A stretch of DNA of 64,000 nt from Sphaerochaeta sp. Phil3 (GCA_001940825.1 MSGT01000036.1:57008-121007), one strand, 5' to 3'; shown: positions 41,925 to 53,105, numbered from the stretch's first letter. Notes: generated by a model from the letters alone, not told the origin. Numbers and translations: made by a program.

Positions 41925-42210
41925 CATGTCCTCCTTGTGACCTTTTGTCACAAATCCAATAAAAATAAAAGAATGTGCTCTAAAGGCACAAAGCCTTTAC
42001 CAACTTACCATCGAGACAAACCTATTCTATTTCATGAGTTACTAAAAAGAAGGAATCCAGAGGTCGAAGCCCCAACGTCTTGGGAAACCGACATAGCACA
42101 ATTTGTAAAAACCGTGTTTCTGGAACCACCTTATCACCCCTAAAATGATTGGTTTGGCTCTAGAATCTTGCACATAAGGTACTTTTAGGGCATACCCATG
42201 ACAAGACACC
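41925..42210 (-). promoter_or_regulatory. Long structured 5' leader of the tuf-S10 operon
   Basis: ~286 nt between promoter and tuf ATG with several complementary segments; see findings. Confidence 0.6.
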
Positions 42211-42216
42211 TTGGCT

Positions 42217-42246
42217 AATATAGACCAAAGCGCCATGTCATGTCAA
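42217..42246 (-). promoter_or_regulatory. Promoter TTGACA-18-TATATT for tuf-S10 operon
   Basis: -35 complement TGTCAA 42241-42246; -10 complement AATATA 42217-42222. Confidence 0.8.
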
Positions 42247-42318
42247 GCATCATTCGAAAAAAGGCAATTTCTTTTCTTTAATGAATTAAAGGGCCCTTTC
42301 AAAACGACTCAAAACGAC

Positions 42319-43023
42319 TCAAAACGTCAGACAGTCTCCCATGAAGGCATCGAAGCACTCATGTATGAGATGCTGTCCATTGGTGTTGGGATGGATTCCG
42401 TCCGCACACATCAGGTCAGCGCCCTTCTCGTCCTCGAACGCCTTGCGGATATCGACCAAAGGTATGTCCCGTCCTGCAGCTATGCCCTGAACGGCCTCCG
42501 AGTACGTCAGCTGGAAGTGCTCTATCCTCTCAACGACGCCAAGCCAGCTCATAACGCTGGCCCTGTCAAGGTTCATGTTCTTGCAGAACCACTCGAAATA
42601 CTTTTCGCTCTGCACCGGAACCAACGTCGTAATGACAGGCTTCACGCCGTTCTTAACCATGGCATCCAGCATGGTCTCGTAGGTACCAATGAAAGTGCTT
42701 ATATCCGTGTTGGGGTCATGCACATCAAGAGGCCTTTCGCTCACAGCCTTCCAATTGAAATCCGAATCGTTGCCGCCAAAATCCATGATGACCATATCAG
42801 GCATGCACTTGAGAAGGCCGTTGGACATCCTCTTCTGGACGAAATCCCATGCCTTGGTGACGGTGCACCCGAACTTGCTCAGGTTCTCCACCTTCATCCC
42901 TGCCCTGTCGGCAATCTCCTCCCAGCCAAGCTCATTGCGCGTCACATGCCTTGAGGAGGCCTCATCCCACTGAATACCCTTGAGAACCGAATCCCCCAAG
43001 ATACAAAGCTTTCCTGCACCCAT
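42319..43023 (-). CDS. SGNH/GDSL-type hydrolase
   Basis: LCILGDSVLKG (GDS), MDFGGNDSDF (GxND), ADGIHPNTNGQ (DxxH). Confidence 0.88.
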   Translation of the reverse strand: MGAGKLCILGDSVLKGIQWDEASSRHVTRNELGWEEIADRAGMKVENLSKFGCTVTKAWDFVQKRMSNGLLKCMPDMVIMDFGGNDSDFNWKAVSERPLDVHDPNTDISTFIGTYETMLDAMVKNGVKPVITTLVPVQSEKYFEWFCKNMNLDRASVMSWLGVVERIEHFQLTYSEAVQGIAAGRDIPLVDIRKAFEDEKGADLMCADGIHPNTNGQHLIHECFDAFMGDCLTF

Positions 43024-43340
43024 GCCATTCCTCCTCCAGCCCGATGTCCTTGTGCCCACCGCACCGCATCGAACCTGTATGCCAAACTGTTAGCATCAAA
43101 AGCACCGTAGGGAAATAGCGATTTCTATTCATTTTGCATTTTGGGCAGCCATAACCATGGAGGAAAAGCCCTGAACATGCATCCTAACCACCCATGGTGA
43201 ATACTAACTACACAACGACATCTAATGACAACAGAAGGAGTTGAAGGAAACACTCACTAGTCACCCAAACCCCTCATCTTCAAACCTAACCATAGGTCCT
43301 AGCCATACTGGTTTTCTTCACAAAACCCATAATTGACAAG

Positions 43341-43399
43341 TACTGAAGAAAAATTTCTTCCTAAACGGCTGAAATCCACAAAGGAGAAGAAAAGCATCC
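43341..43399 (+). repeat. 59-bp dispersed repeat, copy 2
   Basis: Matches 27065-27123 at both ends. Confidence 0.65.
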
Positions 43400-43675
43400 A
43401 TCAGACCTGCACGGCTTGAGTGAACTGACAACGTAGACCGCGCAAAAAACAAGAAAGCTCGATTTCGCAGTTGTTTGCGGTGGGATACTAGGAACGAAGC
43501 ATAGGGCAGTACTATCTGTACGACCTATGCTGAAGCGACAACGTAGACCGCGCAAAAAAAAAGAAAGTTTACTTTCGCAGTTATTCACAGTCAGAACAAG
43601 GAAGGAGAACAATGACAGTACTATCTGTACGGCATTGTTCGAACTGACGAAGTTATGGCTGTGAAGAACAAGAAA
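43391..43675 (-). repeat. Tandem array of ~110-bp structured units (two full, one partial, one decayed)
   Basis: GACAACGTAGACCGCGCAAAAAA at 43427 and 43537 (period 110), GACGAAG...GAACAAGAAAGG at 43646 (period 109); conserved CAGTACTATCTGTACG at 43507-43522 and 43616-43631. Confidence 0.9.
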
Positions 43676-43700
43676 GGCCCGGAGCTGAACCTGGGCCTTT
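43673..43700 (-). terminator. Terminator after rpsG
   Basis: AAAGGCCC...GGGCCTTT 8-bp stem; minus-strand tail CTTGTTCTT. Confidence 0.7.
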
Positions 43701-43727
43701 TCATAAGTAGTAGATTCCAAAAAGGAA

Positions 43728-44198
43728 TTAGAACCTGATGTGGCTGAAAGCCTTGTTGGCTTCTGCCATTCTGTGCATGTCTTCCTTCTTCTTGAATGCG
43801 GAACCTGTGTTTGCGTATGCATCAAGCATCTCGGCTGCAAGCTTCTCGCTCATGGACTTGCCAGAGCGTCCGCGTGCTGCTGCGATTATCCAGCGCATTG
43901 CAAGGGCTTCGCGTCTTGGCTCGCGGATCTCAGTAGGAACCTGATATGTAGCTCCACCAACTCTCTTTGACTTTACCTCGACGACAGGCTTGACGTTGTC
44001 AAGGGCCTTGTTGAAGACATCGATAGGAGCATCGCCTGTCTTCTCGCCCATGATCTTCATTGCATCATAGAGGATGCGTGTGCTGACGGACTTCTTTCCA
44101 TCAAGCATCATGCGATTGATGAACTTCTCGACGACAACGCTGTTGTATACAGAATCCGGAAGGATTTCTCTAACGGGTGCATTAGTTCTTCTTGACAT
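43728..44198 (-). CDS. rpsG: 30S ribosomal protein S7
   Basis: [37 protein letters not shown]. Confidence 0.98.
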   Translation of the reverse strand: MSRRTNAPVREILPDSVYNSVVVEKFINRMMLDGKKSVSTRILYDAMKIMGEKTGDAPIDVFNKALDNVKPVVEVKSKRVGGATYQVPTEIREPRREALAMRWIIAAARGRSGKSMSEKLAAEMLDAYANTGSAFKKKEDMHRMAEANKAFSHIRF

Positions 44199-44213
44199 AA
44201 AGATACCTCCTCA

Positions 44214-44588
44214 TCAAGCCTTTGGCTTCTTTGTACCGTACTTGGAGCGGCTTCTCTTTCTGTCGGTGACACCCTGAGTATCCTTAGTACCACGGATGAT
44301 GTGATAACGAACACCAGGAAGGTCCTTTACTCTACCACCACGGAGCAGAACGACTGAGTGCTCCTGAAGGTTGTGTCCAATACCAGGAATGTATGCTGTA
44401 ACTTCGATACCGTTGGAAAGACGGACACGAGCAACCTTTCTCAAAGCTGAGTTAGGTTTCTTAGGCGTTACAGTCATGACCTTTGTGCAGACACCACGCT
44501 TCTGTGGGCAGCCCTCCAATGCAGGGGACTTGGTCTTGTGTGTAACCTTTGAACGACCTTTTCTGATCAGTTGGTTAATTGTAGGCAT
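44214..44588 (-). CDS. rpsL: 30S ribosomal protein S12
   Basis: [12 protein letters not shown]...[20 protein letters not shown]. Confidence 0.98.
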   Translation of the reverse strand: MPTINQLIRKGRSKVTHKTKSPALEGCPQKRGVCTKVMTVTPKKPNSALRKVARVRLSNGIEVTAYIPGIGHNLQEHSVVLLRGGRVKDLPGVRYHIIRGTKDTQGVTDRKRSRSKYGTKKPKA

Positions 44589-44757
44589 TATGCTACTCCT
44601 CACCGTATACGACGCTTCCGGGACAACCGTCAACGGAACAACTGCCGTGTACGCAAATAAGCCATCCATACGGATGACGTTGGGCCGCATCAAAGGAAAC
44701 CAAAGATGCAGCCCTTGTATCTCTAACCGAGTTCAGCTGACAAAGAAACGGATGGAA

Positions 44758-47700
44758 TCACTCCTCATCGCCGGCGAAATCGTCATCGCCAACGAAATCC
44801 TCTTCTTCGCCCTCGGTAGACATATCAGCAAGATCCTCGATGTCGTCATCGTCGTCCTGAGCTCTGGCGCTCATTACGGACTCGACTCTATCGCTGAGAG
44901 CCAACGTATCCTCGTCCTTAAGTTTGACATCTCTGTAGCACTTCATACCTGTACCGGCAGGAATCAAGTGTCCAATGATGACGTTCTCCTTAAGTCCGCG
45001 CAATTCATCTCTACTACCAGCAATCGCTGCGTTTGTCAAGACCTTGGTCGTCTCCTGGAAGGAAGCGGCACTGACGAACGAGTCGATCGACAGGGATGCA
45101 TTGGTTATACCAAGCAGGCAAGGTCTTGCGATTGCAGGCTGTCCGCCCTCGGCCATGACCCTTGCGTTCTCCTCATGGAACTTGAACTTGTCAACCTTCT
45201 GACCAAGGATGAACCTCGTATCTCCAACCTTGAGGATCTCGACCTTCTTGAGCATTTGTCTTACGACTATTCCAAGATGCTTGTCGTTTATATCTACGCC
45301 CTGGAGTCTGTAGACCTCCTGGACTTCGTTGAGAAGGAACTGCTGAAGTGCATTCTCTCCGGAGATGGCCAAGATGTCGTGCGGATCCATGTTTCCATCG
45401 CAGAGGCGCTCGGCTGCTTCTACATGGTCCCCTTCCCTTACAAGGATGTGCTTACCAAGAAGGATAAGGTGCTTGTATTCCTTGCCAAACTCGTCAGTGA
45501 CGATGACGACCCTCTTACCCTTGACGACAGGACCAAACTTGACTACGCCGCTTGCCTGAGCAAGGATTGCGATGTTCCTTGGCTTTCTTGCCTCGAAGAG
45601 CTCTCCAACCCTTGGAAGACCACCGGTGATGTCCTTTGTCTTGACGCTGGCCATGAGAAGTCTTGCAACGACCTGTCCTTTGGTCACCATCTCTCCGTCT
45701 CCAACCTGAATGTAGGAGGATCCTGGAAGGAGGTAGGAAGCGCATACGTTGCCGTTTACGTCCACGATTTCAAGGCGAGGTTCAACGTTCTCCAAGGAGT
45801 GGTCCGTGACACGGTATCCAATGATACCGGTCTCTTCATTGACTTCCTTGAGAAGCGTGGTTCCCAAAGTGAGGTCAACGTACCTGACCATACCGTCGTA
45901 CTCGGAGATGATAGGCTCTGAGAACGGATCGAACGTCATGAGGGCATCGCCTGTCTTGACATAGGTGTTCTCCTGTACCTTGACCTCCGAACCGGCTCTT
46001 GCATCAATCCTTTCCTCTGGACCAAGAACGAGGACCTTGTCATCAAGGATCTTCACGATTCCACCCTTGATTCCACACACGCACTGCTGCTTTCCATTGG
46101 TGCAGACAATGGTGTTTCCTGTAATCTTGGAGCCATCCTCAACGCCATCGGCAAGCTTCGTCTTCTTGGAGTATTCGAACTCCTCAAGAACATGCCTGTA
46201 GTATATGTAGCCCTTTCTGGTAAGGAGCTTTGCACCATCCTCTTCCCTTATGACAGTGTTTCCTGTGAGCTTCGTTACATAGATAGGGTGCTTGAAGGTG
46301 ATGCTGTTCTCCTCAGCGCTTGTGGAAGCCGTACCTCCAACGTGGAAGGTTCTCATCGTGAGCTGAGTACCTGGCTGTCCAATGGACTGGGCAGCTATGA
46401 TGCCAACTGCTTCGCCAACGCTGACAGGCTTGTTCGTTGCAAGGTTCCTTCCGTAGCACTTGCGGCAAACGCCGTGCTTGGCTTCACAGGTGAGGACCGT
46501 CCTTACGAGAACGCCCTCGACACCGGCATCCTCTATTCTCTTGGCCTCTTCGTCGGTGATCTCATGGTCGATTGGAACAATGATCTCACCAGTGTTTGGA
46601 TCCACGACGTTCTCAAGCGTGTAGTGGCCTGTGATTCTGTCGGCCAAAGGAGCAATGATCTCATCGCCGTCCTTGATTGCAGTTCTCACTATGCCGTTGA
46701 TGGTTCCGCAGTCGTCCATGTTGATGACGACATCCTGGGAGATATCGACAAGCCTTCTCGTAAGGTAACCGGCTTCAGCTGTCTTGAGAGCTGTATCGGA
46801 AAGACCCTTTCTTGCACCGTTCGTCGAAATGAAGAACTCGATAATCGAAAGGCCTTCCTTGAAGTTCGACTTGATTGGGAACTCGATGATGTCGCCATTA
46901 GGCTTTGACATGAGACCACGCATACCACCAAGCTGACGGATCTGAGTCTTGGAACCTCTAGCACCGGAATCGGCCATGAGGAACAACGGGTTGAATCCAT
47001 TCTGGCTCTCACGGAGCTTTGCCATAAGTTCGTCGGCAAGCTGCTCGTTGGTCTGGGACCAAATGTCGATGAGTCTGTTGTAGCGCTCTTCCTGAGTGAT
47101 CTGACCATGATGGTACTGCTCAAGGACCTCTGCCTGCTTTTCGTTGGCTTCATCCACAAGAGTCTTCTTGGAGTCAGGGATTATCATGTCAGACAGACCA
47201 ATCGTTGCACCAAAGACCGTTGCATACTTGAAACCTACGTCCTTGATAGCATCGACGAGCTTGACGACTACGGAGTTTGGACTTGTCTTGAGGGCCTGGG
47301 AGATGAGCTTCTTGAGATCCTTGTCTCCAAAGCACTTGTTGCAGTAGTCCTTGAACCCTATTCCATTGACCTCTGGAAGGGAATCGTAGAAGAGAAGCCT
47401 TCCAGGAGTCGTGTAGTCCTCTTCGTCCTTTGGATATGTGAACCTGTATCCGTCAGGAAGCCTGTAGCCAATCTTTGCGTTGTACGAAAGGCTTCCGGCT
47501 TCTATGGCCATTTGGATTTCATCCAGGTTGTCGTAGTAGCGGCCCTGTCCCTTGTCGTTGTTCTTGGCTCTCGTGAGGTAGTTGATTCCAAGGACCATGT
47601 CCTGCGAAGGATAGACGATAGGCTTTCCGTTTGCAGGGTCCAAGAGGTTGGTGGCGCTGAGCATGAGGGTCCAGCACTCAAGCTGTGCAGCCTGTGTGAG

Positions 47701-49086
47701 AGGTACGTGCACTGCCATCTGGTCTCCATCGAAGTCGGCATTGAATGCATGACATACGAGAGGATGGAGCTTGATCGCCTTTCCGTCCACAAGGACAGGC
47801 TCAAAGGCCTGGATTCCAAGTCTATGGAGCGTAGGTGCTCTGTTGAGCATGACAGGATGCTCCTTGACAACCTCGTCGAGGACTGACCATACATCGGAGG
47901 TCTCCTGCTCGACAAGTGTCTTGGCCTTCTTGACATTGGATGCAAGTCCGCTCTGGACAAGCTTCTTCATAAGGAAAGGCTTGTAGAGCTCAAGGGCCAT
48001 CTTTGAAGGAAGTCCGCACTGGTGGATTCTGAGTTCAGGTCCAACGACGATTACGGATCTTCCGCTGTAGTCTACACGCTTTCCAAGGAGGTTCTGTCTG
48101 AAACGTCCCTGCTTACCCTTGAGCATGTCTGACAATGACTTGAGAGGTCTGCTGTTTGCACCCTTTACGGCACCACGCTTTCTCTTGGAATTGTCGAACA
48201 ATGCATCGACGGCTTCCTGAAGCATTCTCTTTTCGTTTCTAACGATGATGTCAGGAGCGTGGAGGCTTATGAGTCTCTGGAGTCTGTTGTTTCTGTTGAT
48301 TACACGTCTGTAAAGATCGTTGAGGTCGCTTGTGGCGAACCTTCCACCATCGAGCTGAACCATTGGTCTGAGATCTGGTGGGATTACAGGGATGACCGTT
48401 AGGATCATCCACTCAGGCTTGTTGTCGCTGTCGCGGAAGTTTTCCACGACCTCGATCCTCTTGAGAAGCCTCTTGTCTGCGGTTTTGGAACCTTTATCCC
48501 TCATCTGGGCCCGGAGTTCCTCGCTCAACGCCTTGAGGTCAAGGTCTGCAAGAAGGATCCTTATAGCCTCTGCACCCATGCTGGCTGTGAAGGAATCACC
48601 ATACTGCTCGCGGGCGTTGATGTACTCCTCCTCTGTGAGGAGCTGCTTGTACTTGAGCTCCGTGTCGCCAGGGTTGAGGACGATGTACTTCTCGTAGTAG
48701 AGGACGCTCTGGAGAGCCGTCTTGGAAATGTCCAAAAGGAGGCTCATACGGGAAGGGACGCTTCTGTAGTACCAGATATGGGAGACTGGGGAAGCAAGGG
48801 TTATGTGGCCCATCCTTTCACGGCGGACCTTGACGTTGGTTACTTCAACGCCGCATCTGTCGCAGACTACACCCTTGTAGCGGATAGACTTGAACTTTCC
48901 GCAGTAGCATTCCCATTCCTTCGTGGTTCCAAAGATCTTTTCGCAGAAAAGTCCTTCCCTCTCAGGTCTGAGAGTTCTGTAGTTTATGGTTTCCGGTTTC
49001 TTAACCTCTCCGTAAGACCAAGCCTTGATCTGCTCTGGAGAAGCCAGCTTAATCATTACACTGTCGAAATCTTGAATATCTTTCAT
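44758..49086 (-). CDS. rpoC: RNA polymerase beta' subunit
   Basis: [12 protein letters not shown] catalytic motif; acidic C-terminal tail. Confidence 0.99.
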   Translation of the reverse strand: MKDIQDFDSVMIKLASPEQIKAWSYGEVKKPETINYRTLRPEREGLFCEKIFGTTKEWECYCGKFKSIRYKGVVCDRCGVEVTNVKVRRERMGHITLASPVSHIWYYRSVPSRMSLLLDISKTALQSVLYYEKYIVLNPGDTELKYKQLLTEEEYINAREQYGDSFTASMGAEAIRILLADLDLKALSEELRAQMRDKGSKTADKRLLKRIEVVENFRDSDNKPEWMILTVIPVIPPDLRPMVQLDGGRFATSDLNDLYRRVINRNNRLQRLISLHAPDIIVRNEKRMLQEAVDALFDNSKRKRGAVKGANSRPLKSLSDMLKGKQGRFRQNLLGKRVDYSGRSVIVVGPELRIHQCGLPSKMALELYKPFLMKKLVQSGLASNVKKAKTLVEQETSDVWSVLDEVVKEHPVMLNRAPTLHRLGIQAFEPVLVDGKAIKLHPLVCHAFNADFDGDQMAVHVPLTQAAQLECWTLMLSATNLLDPANGKPIVYPSQDMVLGINYLTRAKNNDKGQGRYYDNLDEIQMAIEAGSLSYNAKIGYRLPDGYRFTYPKDEEDYTTPGRLLFYDSLPEVNGIGFKDYCNKCFGDKDLKKLISQALKTSPNSVVVKLVDAIKDVGFKYATVFGATIGLSDMIIPDSKKTLVDEANEKQAEVLEQYHHGQITQEERYNRLIDIWSQTNEQLADELMAKLRESQNGFNPLFLMADSGARGSKTQIRQLGGMRGLMSKPNGDIIEFPIKSNFKEGLSIIEFFISTNGARKGLSDTALKTAEAGYLTRRLVDISQDVVINMDDCGTINGIVRTAIKDGDEIIAPLADRITGHYTLENVVDPNTGEIIVPIDHEITDEEAKRIEDAGVEGVLVRTVLTCEAKHGVCRKCYGRNLATNKPVSVGEAVGIIAAQSIGQPGTQLTMRTFHVGGTASTSAEENSITFKHPIYVTKLTGNTVIREEDGAKLLTRKGYIYYRHVLEEFEYSKKTKLADGVEDGSKITGNTIVCTNGKQQCVCGIKGGIVKILDDKVLVLGPEERIDARAGSEVKVQENTYVKTGDALMTFDPFSEPIISEYDGMVRYVDLTLGTTLLKEVNEETGIIGYRVTDHSLENVEPRLEIVDVNGNVCASYLLPGSSYIQVGDGEMVTKGQVVARLLMASVKTKDITGGLPRVGELFEARKPRNIAILAQASGVVKFGPVVKGKRVVIVTDEFGKEYKHLILLGKHILVREGDHVEAAERLCDGNMDPHDILAISGENALQQFLLNEVQEVYRLQGVDINDKHLGIVVRQMLKKVEILKVGDTRFILGQKVDKFKFHEENARVMAEGGQPAIARPCLLGITNASLSIDSFVSAASFQETTKVLTNAAIAGSRDELRGLKENVIIGHLIPAGTGMKCYRDVKLKDEDTLALSDRVESVMSARAQDDDDDIEDLADMSTEGEEEDFVGDDDFAGDEE

Positions 49087-49103
49087 CTTTGCAGCTCCCT
49101 GAA

Positions 49104-52100
49104 TCAAAGACCCTTCTTGTTGATTATCTCTTCGTCACGCTCTGTGAGAGCAACCTGCTTGCCCTTGGAATCGTAGACGCTCATATCCAAAGCAAGTCCA
49201 CGGATTTCCTGGACGAGGACGTTGAACGCCTCAGGCATACCTGCACTTGAAGAAGGCTCGCCCTTGACGATGCTCTCATAGATCTTCACACGACCGTTCA
49301 TGTCGTCGCTCTTGATGGTGAGAAGCTCCTGGAGAGTGTTGGCTGCACCATATGCTTCGAGTGCCCATACCTCCATTTCTCCAAGTCTCTGACCACCGAA
49401 CTGGGCCTTTCCTCCCAACGGCTGCTGAGTGACAAGCGAATAAGGTCCCGTGCTTCTTGCATGCATCTTGTCGTCTACGAGGTGATGCAGCTTGAGGTAG
49501 TAGATGTATCCGCAAAATACAGGATTCACGAACGGAACGCCTGTCCTTCCATCATACAGAGTCGTCTTGGAGTTGACTGGAAGCCCTGCTTCCTTCATCT
49601 TCTCTTCGATCTGCTCCATGGATGCACTCTGGAACACAGGAGTGGAGTACCACTGGTCAAGCTTGACTGCAGCCCAACCGAGCTGGGTCTCCATGAGCTG
49701 TCCAATGTTCATTCGTGAAGGAACGCCAAGAGGGTTGAGACAGACATCAAGTGGAGTACCGTCTTCCATGAACGGCATGTCCTCTTCAGGAAGGATTCTG
49801 GACACAACACCCTTGTTTCCGTGTCTTCCAGCCATTTTGTCACCCTGACGGAGCTTTCTCTTTGTGGCGATGAGGACCTTGATGGACTCCTCCACTCCTG
49901 GAGGGAGCTCATCGCTTTCGCTCTTCTTGAGGCGCTGTACGTCTATGACGATGCCTTCAGTTCCGTGTGGAACCTTGAGCGACGTATCACGGACTTCCTT
50001 CGCCTTCTCTCCAAAGATGGAGTTGAGGAGCTTGAATTCAGGAGTCATGTCGCTTTCGCTCTTTGGAGTGACCTTTCCAACAAGGATGTGACCAGGATGT
50101 ACCATGGTTCCAATCTTGACGATGCCCTCTTCATCAAGCATCTCAAGCATCTTCTCATTTGTGTTTGGAATGTCACGGGTGAGCTTCTCGGGACCAAGCT
50201 TGGTCTCTCTGATATCGGTCGTGAACTCCTTTATATGTATGGACGTATAGATATCATCCTTTACGACCCTCTCTGAAATGAGAACGGCGTCCTCGTAGTT
50301 GTATCCGTTCCATGGAACGAATCCAACGAGGATGTTCCTTCCAAGAGCCAAGTCGCCTCTGTCAGTCGCTGGTCCGTCTGCAATGACGTCACCGGCCTTG
50401 ACGACCTGTCCGTTGCTTACGATAGGAGTCTGTGTGAAGCATGTATCCTGGTTCGTTCTCTGGAACTTCTGGACTTCGTACTTGTCCACCTCTCCCTCTA
50501 TCTCGCACTCAGCTGGGTTGACCTTTATGTCGATCCTCGTAGATGAGACGTATACGACCTTTCCTCCCCGCTTTGCCTTGATGAGGACACCTGTATCGTA
50601 GGCTGTCTTGGTCTCCATTCCAGTACCAACCCTTGGAGCTTCTGGGAAAAGAAGAGGAACAGCCTGACGCTGCATGTTGGAACCCATGAGGGCTCTGTTG
50701 GCGTCGTCGTGCTCAAGGAACGGAATGAGGGATGCGGCAACGGACACTACCTGCTTTGGAGATACGTCCATGTACTTGATCTCTTCAGGTCTGCGTGTGG
50801 AGTAGTCCCCCTTGTTACGGACAGGGACCATCTTCTCTGCAAACGAACCATCCTTGTTGAGCTTGGCGTTTGCGTTTGCAATGAAGTATCTCTCTTCATC
50901 GTATGCATCGAGGAATTTGACTTCCTTCGTGGCCTTGCCGTCCACGACCTTTCTGTAAGGGGTCTCAAGAAAGCCATACTTGTTTATTCTGGTGTAGTTC
51001 GCAAGAGAGACGATAAGACCAATGTTTGGACCTTCAGGGGTCTCGATTGGACACATCCTTCCGTAGTGGGTGTAGTGGACGTCTCTGACCTCGAATCCTG
51101 CGCGGTCGCGGTTGAGTCCACCGCTTCCCAAAGCGGTGAGTCTTCTCTTGTGGGTAAGCTCTGCAAGAGGATTGATCTGATCCATGAACTGCGAGAACTG
51201 GGATGAACCAAAGAACTCCTTGATTGCGGCCACGATTGGCTTGTTGGAAATGAGGTCCTGCGGCTTTGCAGCCTCAGGGTTGGTGTTCATGCGGTCCTTC
51301 GCAATCCTCTCCATGCGTGAGAATGCAGCCTTGAGCTGCTGCTGGAGGAGTTCTCCAACGCTTCTTACACGACGGTTTCCAAGGTGGTCTATATCATCCA
51401 GGCTTTCTTCATGGATGAACACCTTGATAAGGAACTTCATGGTGTTGACGATGTCATCTGGAGTAAGGACCGTAAGGTTCTCATCGAACTGGGAGTCCTC
51501 GTCTCCTGCATAGAACTTCTTGTGGAGCTTATAGCGGCCGACCGCTCCAAGGTCGTAGCGGCGAGAAGAGAAGAACATCTCAGGAAGCTCCTTCTCCCCT
51601 CTCTCAGTGGTGATCATCTCACCAGGCATGAGTACGCTGTAGATGTGGCTTAGGACCTCTTCCTTTGTAGGCTCGTCGCTCACACCGCTGTTGGTGTATT
51701 TTGATTCCTCTATTGCAAAGCAGTTGAGGACTATGTCGCTATGAAGCGACCCCTCGGCCTGCATGTCCACAACGTCTATGCTCTGGACTCCCAAGCCAAT
51801 GAGGGTGTCTATATCGTTGGCGTTCAATGCTGTACCGGCCTGGAACACCTTGACTTCCTTTCCATCCACCATTGCGTAGATGTCCTTTGCAGGATACTGT
51901 CCGTCGAAGGCTTCCTTGGTCTGGTCGTTGAGCTCCATTGTCTTGGAGGCATAGAACGCCGCAATGATCTTCTCTCTTGTGTTGTATCCAATGGCCCTGA
52001 GGAACAGGGTGCCAAGGATTCTCTTCTTTCTGTCGATCTTGGCGGCGATTACACGCTTCTTCTCGTCAATCTCAAACTCGAGCCAAGAGCCGCGGTATGG

Positions 52101-52610
52101 GATTATCCTTGAAGAATATACGCCCTTTTCGTTGGTGAAAATGACACCTGGGGATCTGTGGATCTGGCTTACGACAACCCTCTCGGCTCCGTTGATGATG
52201 AACGTTCCTCTGTCTGTCATGAGAGGAATGTCCCCAAGGAAAATCTCCTTCTCCCTGAGCTCATCGTTTGCAGCAAGAGCCAAACTGATCACAGCACGGA
52301 GTGGAACACTGTATGTGCGTCCCTTCTTCTTGCATTCGGTCTCCGAGAATTTGATATTGTCGAAATCAAGAGAGTAAGACTCATATCTAAGGCTCATCTC
52401 GCCGTTTGGCCCCTCGATTGGGAAGATTGACCTGAAGACCTCTTCAAGACCGCACTTTTCATCGACAGGCTCTCCCTTCCTAAGCTTGTTGCTCTGGAGG
52501 AAGCTCTCGTATGAGTCCTTCTGGATTCCAATCAAATCCGGAAGCTCGCACACTTCATCGTATTCCGCTCCGATATAGGTTCTGTTTATGGGCTTGCCTT
52601 TGGCAACCAT
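49104..52610 (-). CDS. rpoB: RNA polymerase beta subunit
   Basis: [34 protein letters not shown]. Confidence 0.99.
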   Translation of the reverse strand: MVAKGKPINRTYIGAEYDEVCELPDLIGIQKDSYESFLQSNKLRKGEPVDEKCGLEEVFRSIFPIEGPNGEMSLRYESYSLDFDNIKFSETECKKKGRTYSVPLRAVISLALAANDELREKEIFLGDIPLMTDRGTFIINGAERVVVSQIHRSPGVIFTNEKGVYSSRIIPYRGSWLEFEIDEKKRVIAAKIDRKKRILGTLFLRAIGYNTREKIIAAFYASKTMELNDQTKEAFDGQYPAKDIYAMVDGKEVKVFQAGTALNANDIDTLIGLGVQSIDVVDMQAEGSLHSDIVLNCFAIEESKYTNSGVSDEPTKEEVLSHIYSVLMPGEMITTERGEKELPEMFFSSRRYDLGAVGRYKLHKKFYAGDEDSQFDENLTVLTPDDIVNTMKFLIKVFIHEESLDDIDHLGNRRVRSVGELLQQQLKAAFSRMERIAKDRMNTNPEAAKPQDLISNKPIVAAIKEFFGSSQFSQFMDQINPLAELTHKRRLTALGSGGLNRDRAGFEVRDVHYTHYGRMCPIETPEGPNIGLIVSLANYTRINKYGFLETPYRKVVDGKATKEVKFLDAYDEERYFIANANAKLNKDGSFAEKMVPVRNKGDYSTRRPEEIKYMDVSPKQVVSVAASLIPFLEHDDANRALMGSNMQRQAVPLLFPEAPRVGTGMETKTAYDTGVLIKAKRGGKVVYVSSTRIDIKVNPAECEIEGEVDKYEVQKFQRTNQDTCFTQTPIVSNGQVVKAGDVIADGPATDRGDLALGRNILVGFVPWNGYNYEDAVLISERVVKDDIYTSIHIKEFTTDIRETKLGPEKLTRDIPNTNEKMLEMLDEEGIVKIGTMVHPGHILVGKVTPKSESDMTPEFKLLNSIFGEKAKEVRDTSLKVPHGTEGIVIDVQRLKKSESDELPPGVEESIKVLIATKRKLRQGDKMAGRHGNKGVVSRILPEEDMPFMEDGTPLDVCLNPLGVPSRMNIGQLMETQLGWAAVKLDQWYSTPVFQSASMEQIEEKMKEAGLPVNSKTTLYDGRTGVPFVNPVFCGYIYYLKLHHLVDDKMHARSTGPYSLVTQQPLGGKAQFGGQRLGEMEVWALEAYGAANTLQELLTIKSDDMNGRVKIYESIVKGEPSSSAGMPEAFNVLVQEIRGLALDMSVYDSKGKQVALTERDEEIINKKGL

Positions 52611-52654
52611 CGTGTACCCCCAAATCAGTGATAAATGCCATCAAATCATGGCGT

Positions 52655-52712
52655 GAAAACAAAAAACAAAAAAGACAGAAACCCTCCCATGGCCCAATGG
52701 ACCCGGGAGGTT
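52655..52712 (-). terminator. Terminator/attenuator between rplL and rpoB
   Basis: Minus strand AACCTCCC...GGGAGGGT followed by TTCTGTCTTTTTTGTTTTTTG. Confidence 0.7.
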
Positions 52713-52727
52713 CTGCTGTAAAATCGA

Positions 52728-53105
52728 TTATTTTACCTCAACTACGCAGCCTGCAGCCTCAAGCTTCTCCTTGACAGCAGCGGCATCAGCCTTGGAGATT
52801 CCCTCCTTGACCTTTCCACCAGCCTCAACAAGCTCTTTGGCTTCCTTGAGTCCAAGCTCTGCGCTGACTTCTCTGACTGCCTTGATTGCAGCGATCTTCT
52901 TTGCAGCGTCGAAGGACTTGAGGATGACGTCGAACTCTGTCTTCTCCTCGACTTCCTCAGCGGCAGCAGCAGGACCTGCAGCGACAGCAACAGCTGCAGC
53001 GGCGGCTGTAACACCAAACTTCTCTTCCATAGCCTTAATGAGGTCTGCAACCTCCATTACGGTCATGTTTGCAATTGACTCTAGAATCTCATCTCTTGTA
53101 GCCAT
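52728..53105 (-). CDS. rplL: 50S ribosomal protein L7/L12
   Basis: [37 protein letters not shown]; start 53105. Confidence 0.97.
   Translation of the reverse strand: MATRDEILESIANMTVMEVADLIKAMEEKFGVTAAAAAVAVAAGPAAAAEEVEEKTEFDVILKSFDAAKKIAAIKAVREVSAELGLKEAKELVEAGGKVKEGISKADAAAVKEKLEAAGCVVEVK

Noticed and set aside
40419-42143. 574-aa + strand ORF
   Set aside because: Antisense shadow of tuf/rpsJ; low-complexity Cys/Asp/Ser composition typical of the complement of highly expressed genes.
42042-42236. 64-aa ORF in the tuf leader as a possible leader peptide
   Set aside because: Its start precedes the predicted TSS and no SD is present; the complementarities are better explained as RNA structure.
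43427-43645. Array considered as CRISPR or integron attC sites
   Set aside because: Period ~110 bp with non-identical repeats, no cas genes; attC R'/R'' consensus not met and no integrase in window.
43361-43840. 159-aa minus ORF across rpsG end and the repeat array
   Set aside because: Overlaps rpsG out of frame and runs through structured repeats and a terminator; no protein features.
44371-45921. 516-aa + strand ORF
   Set aside because: Antisense to rpsL and rpoC; no recognisable domain.
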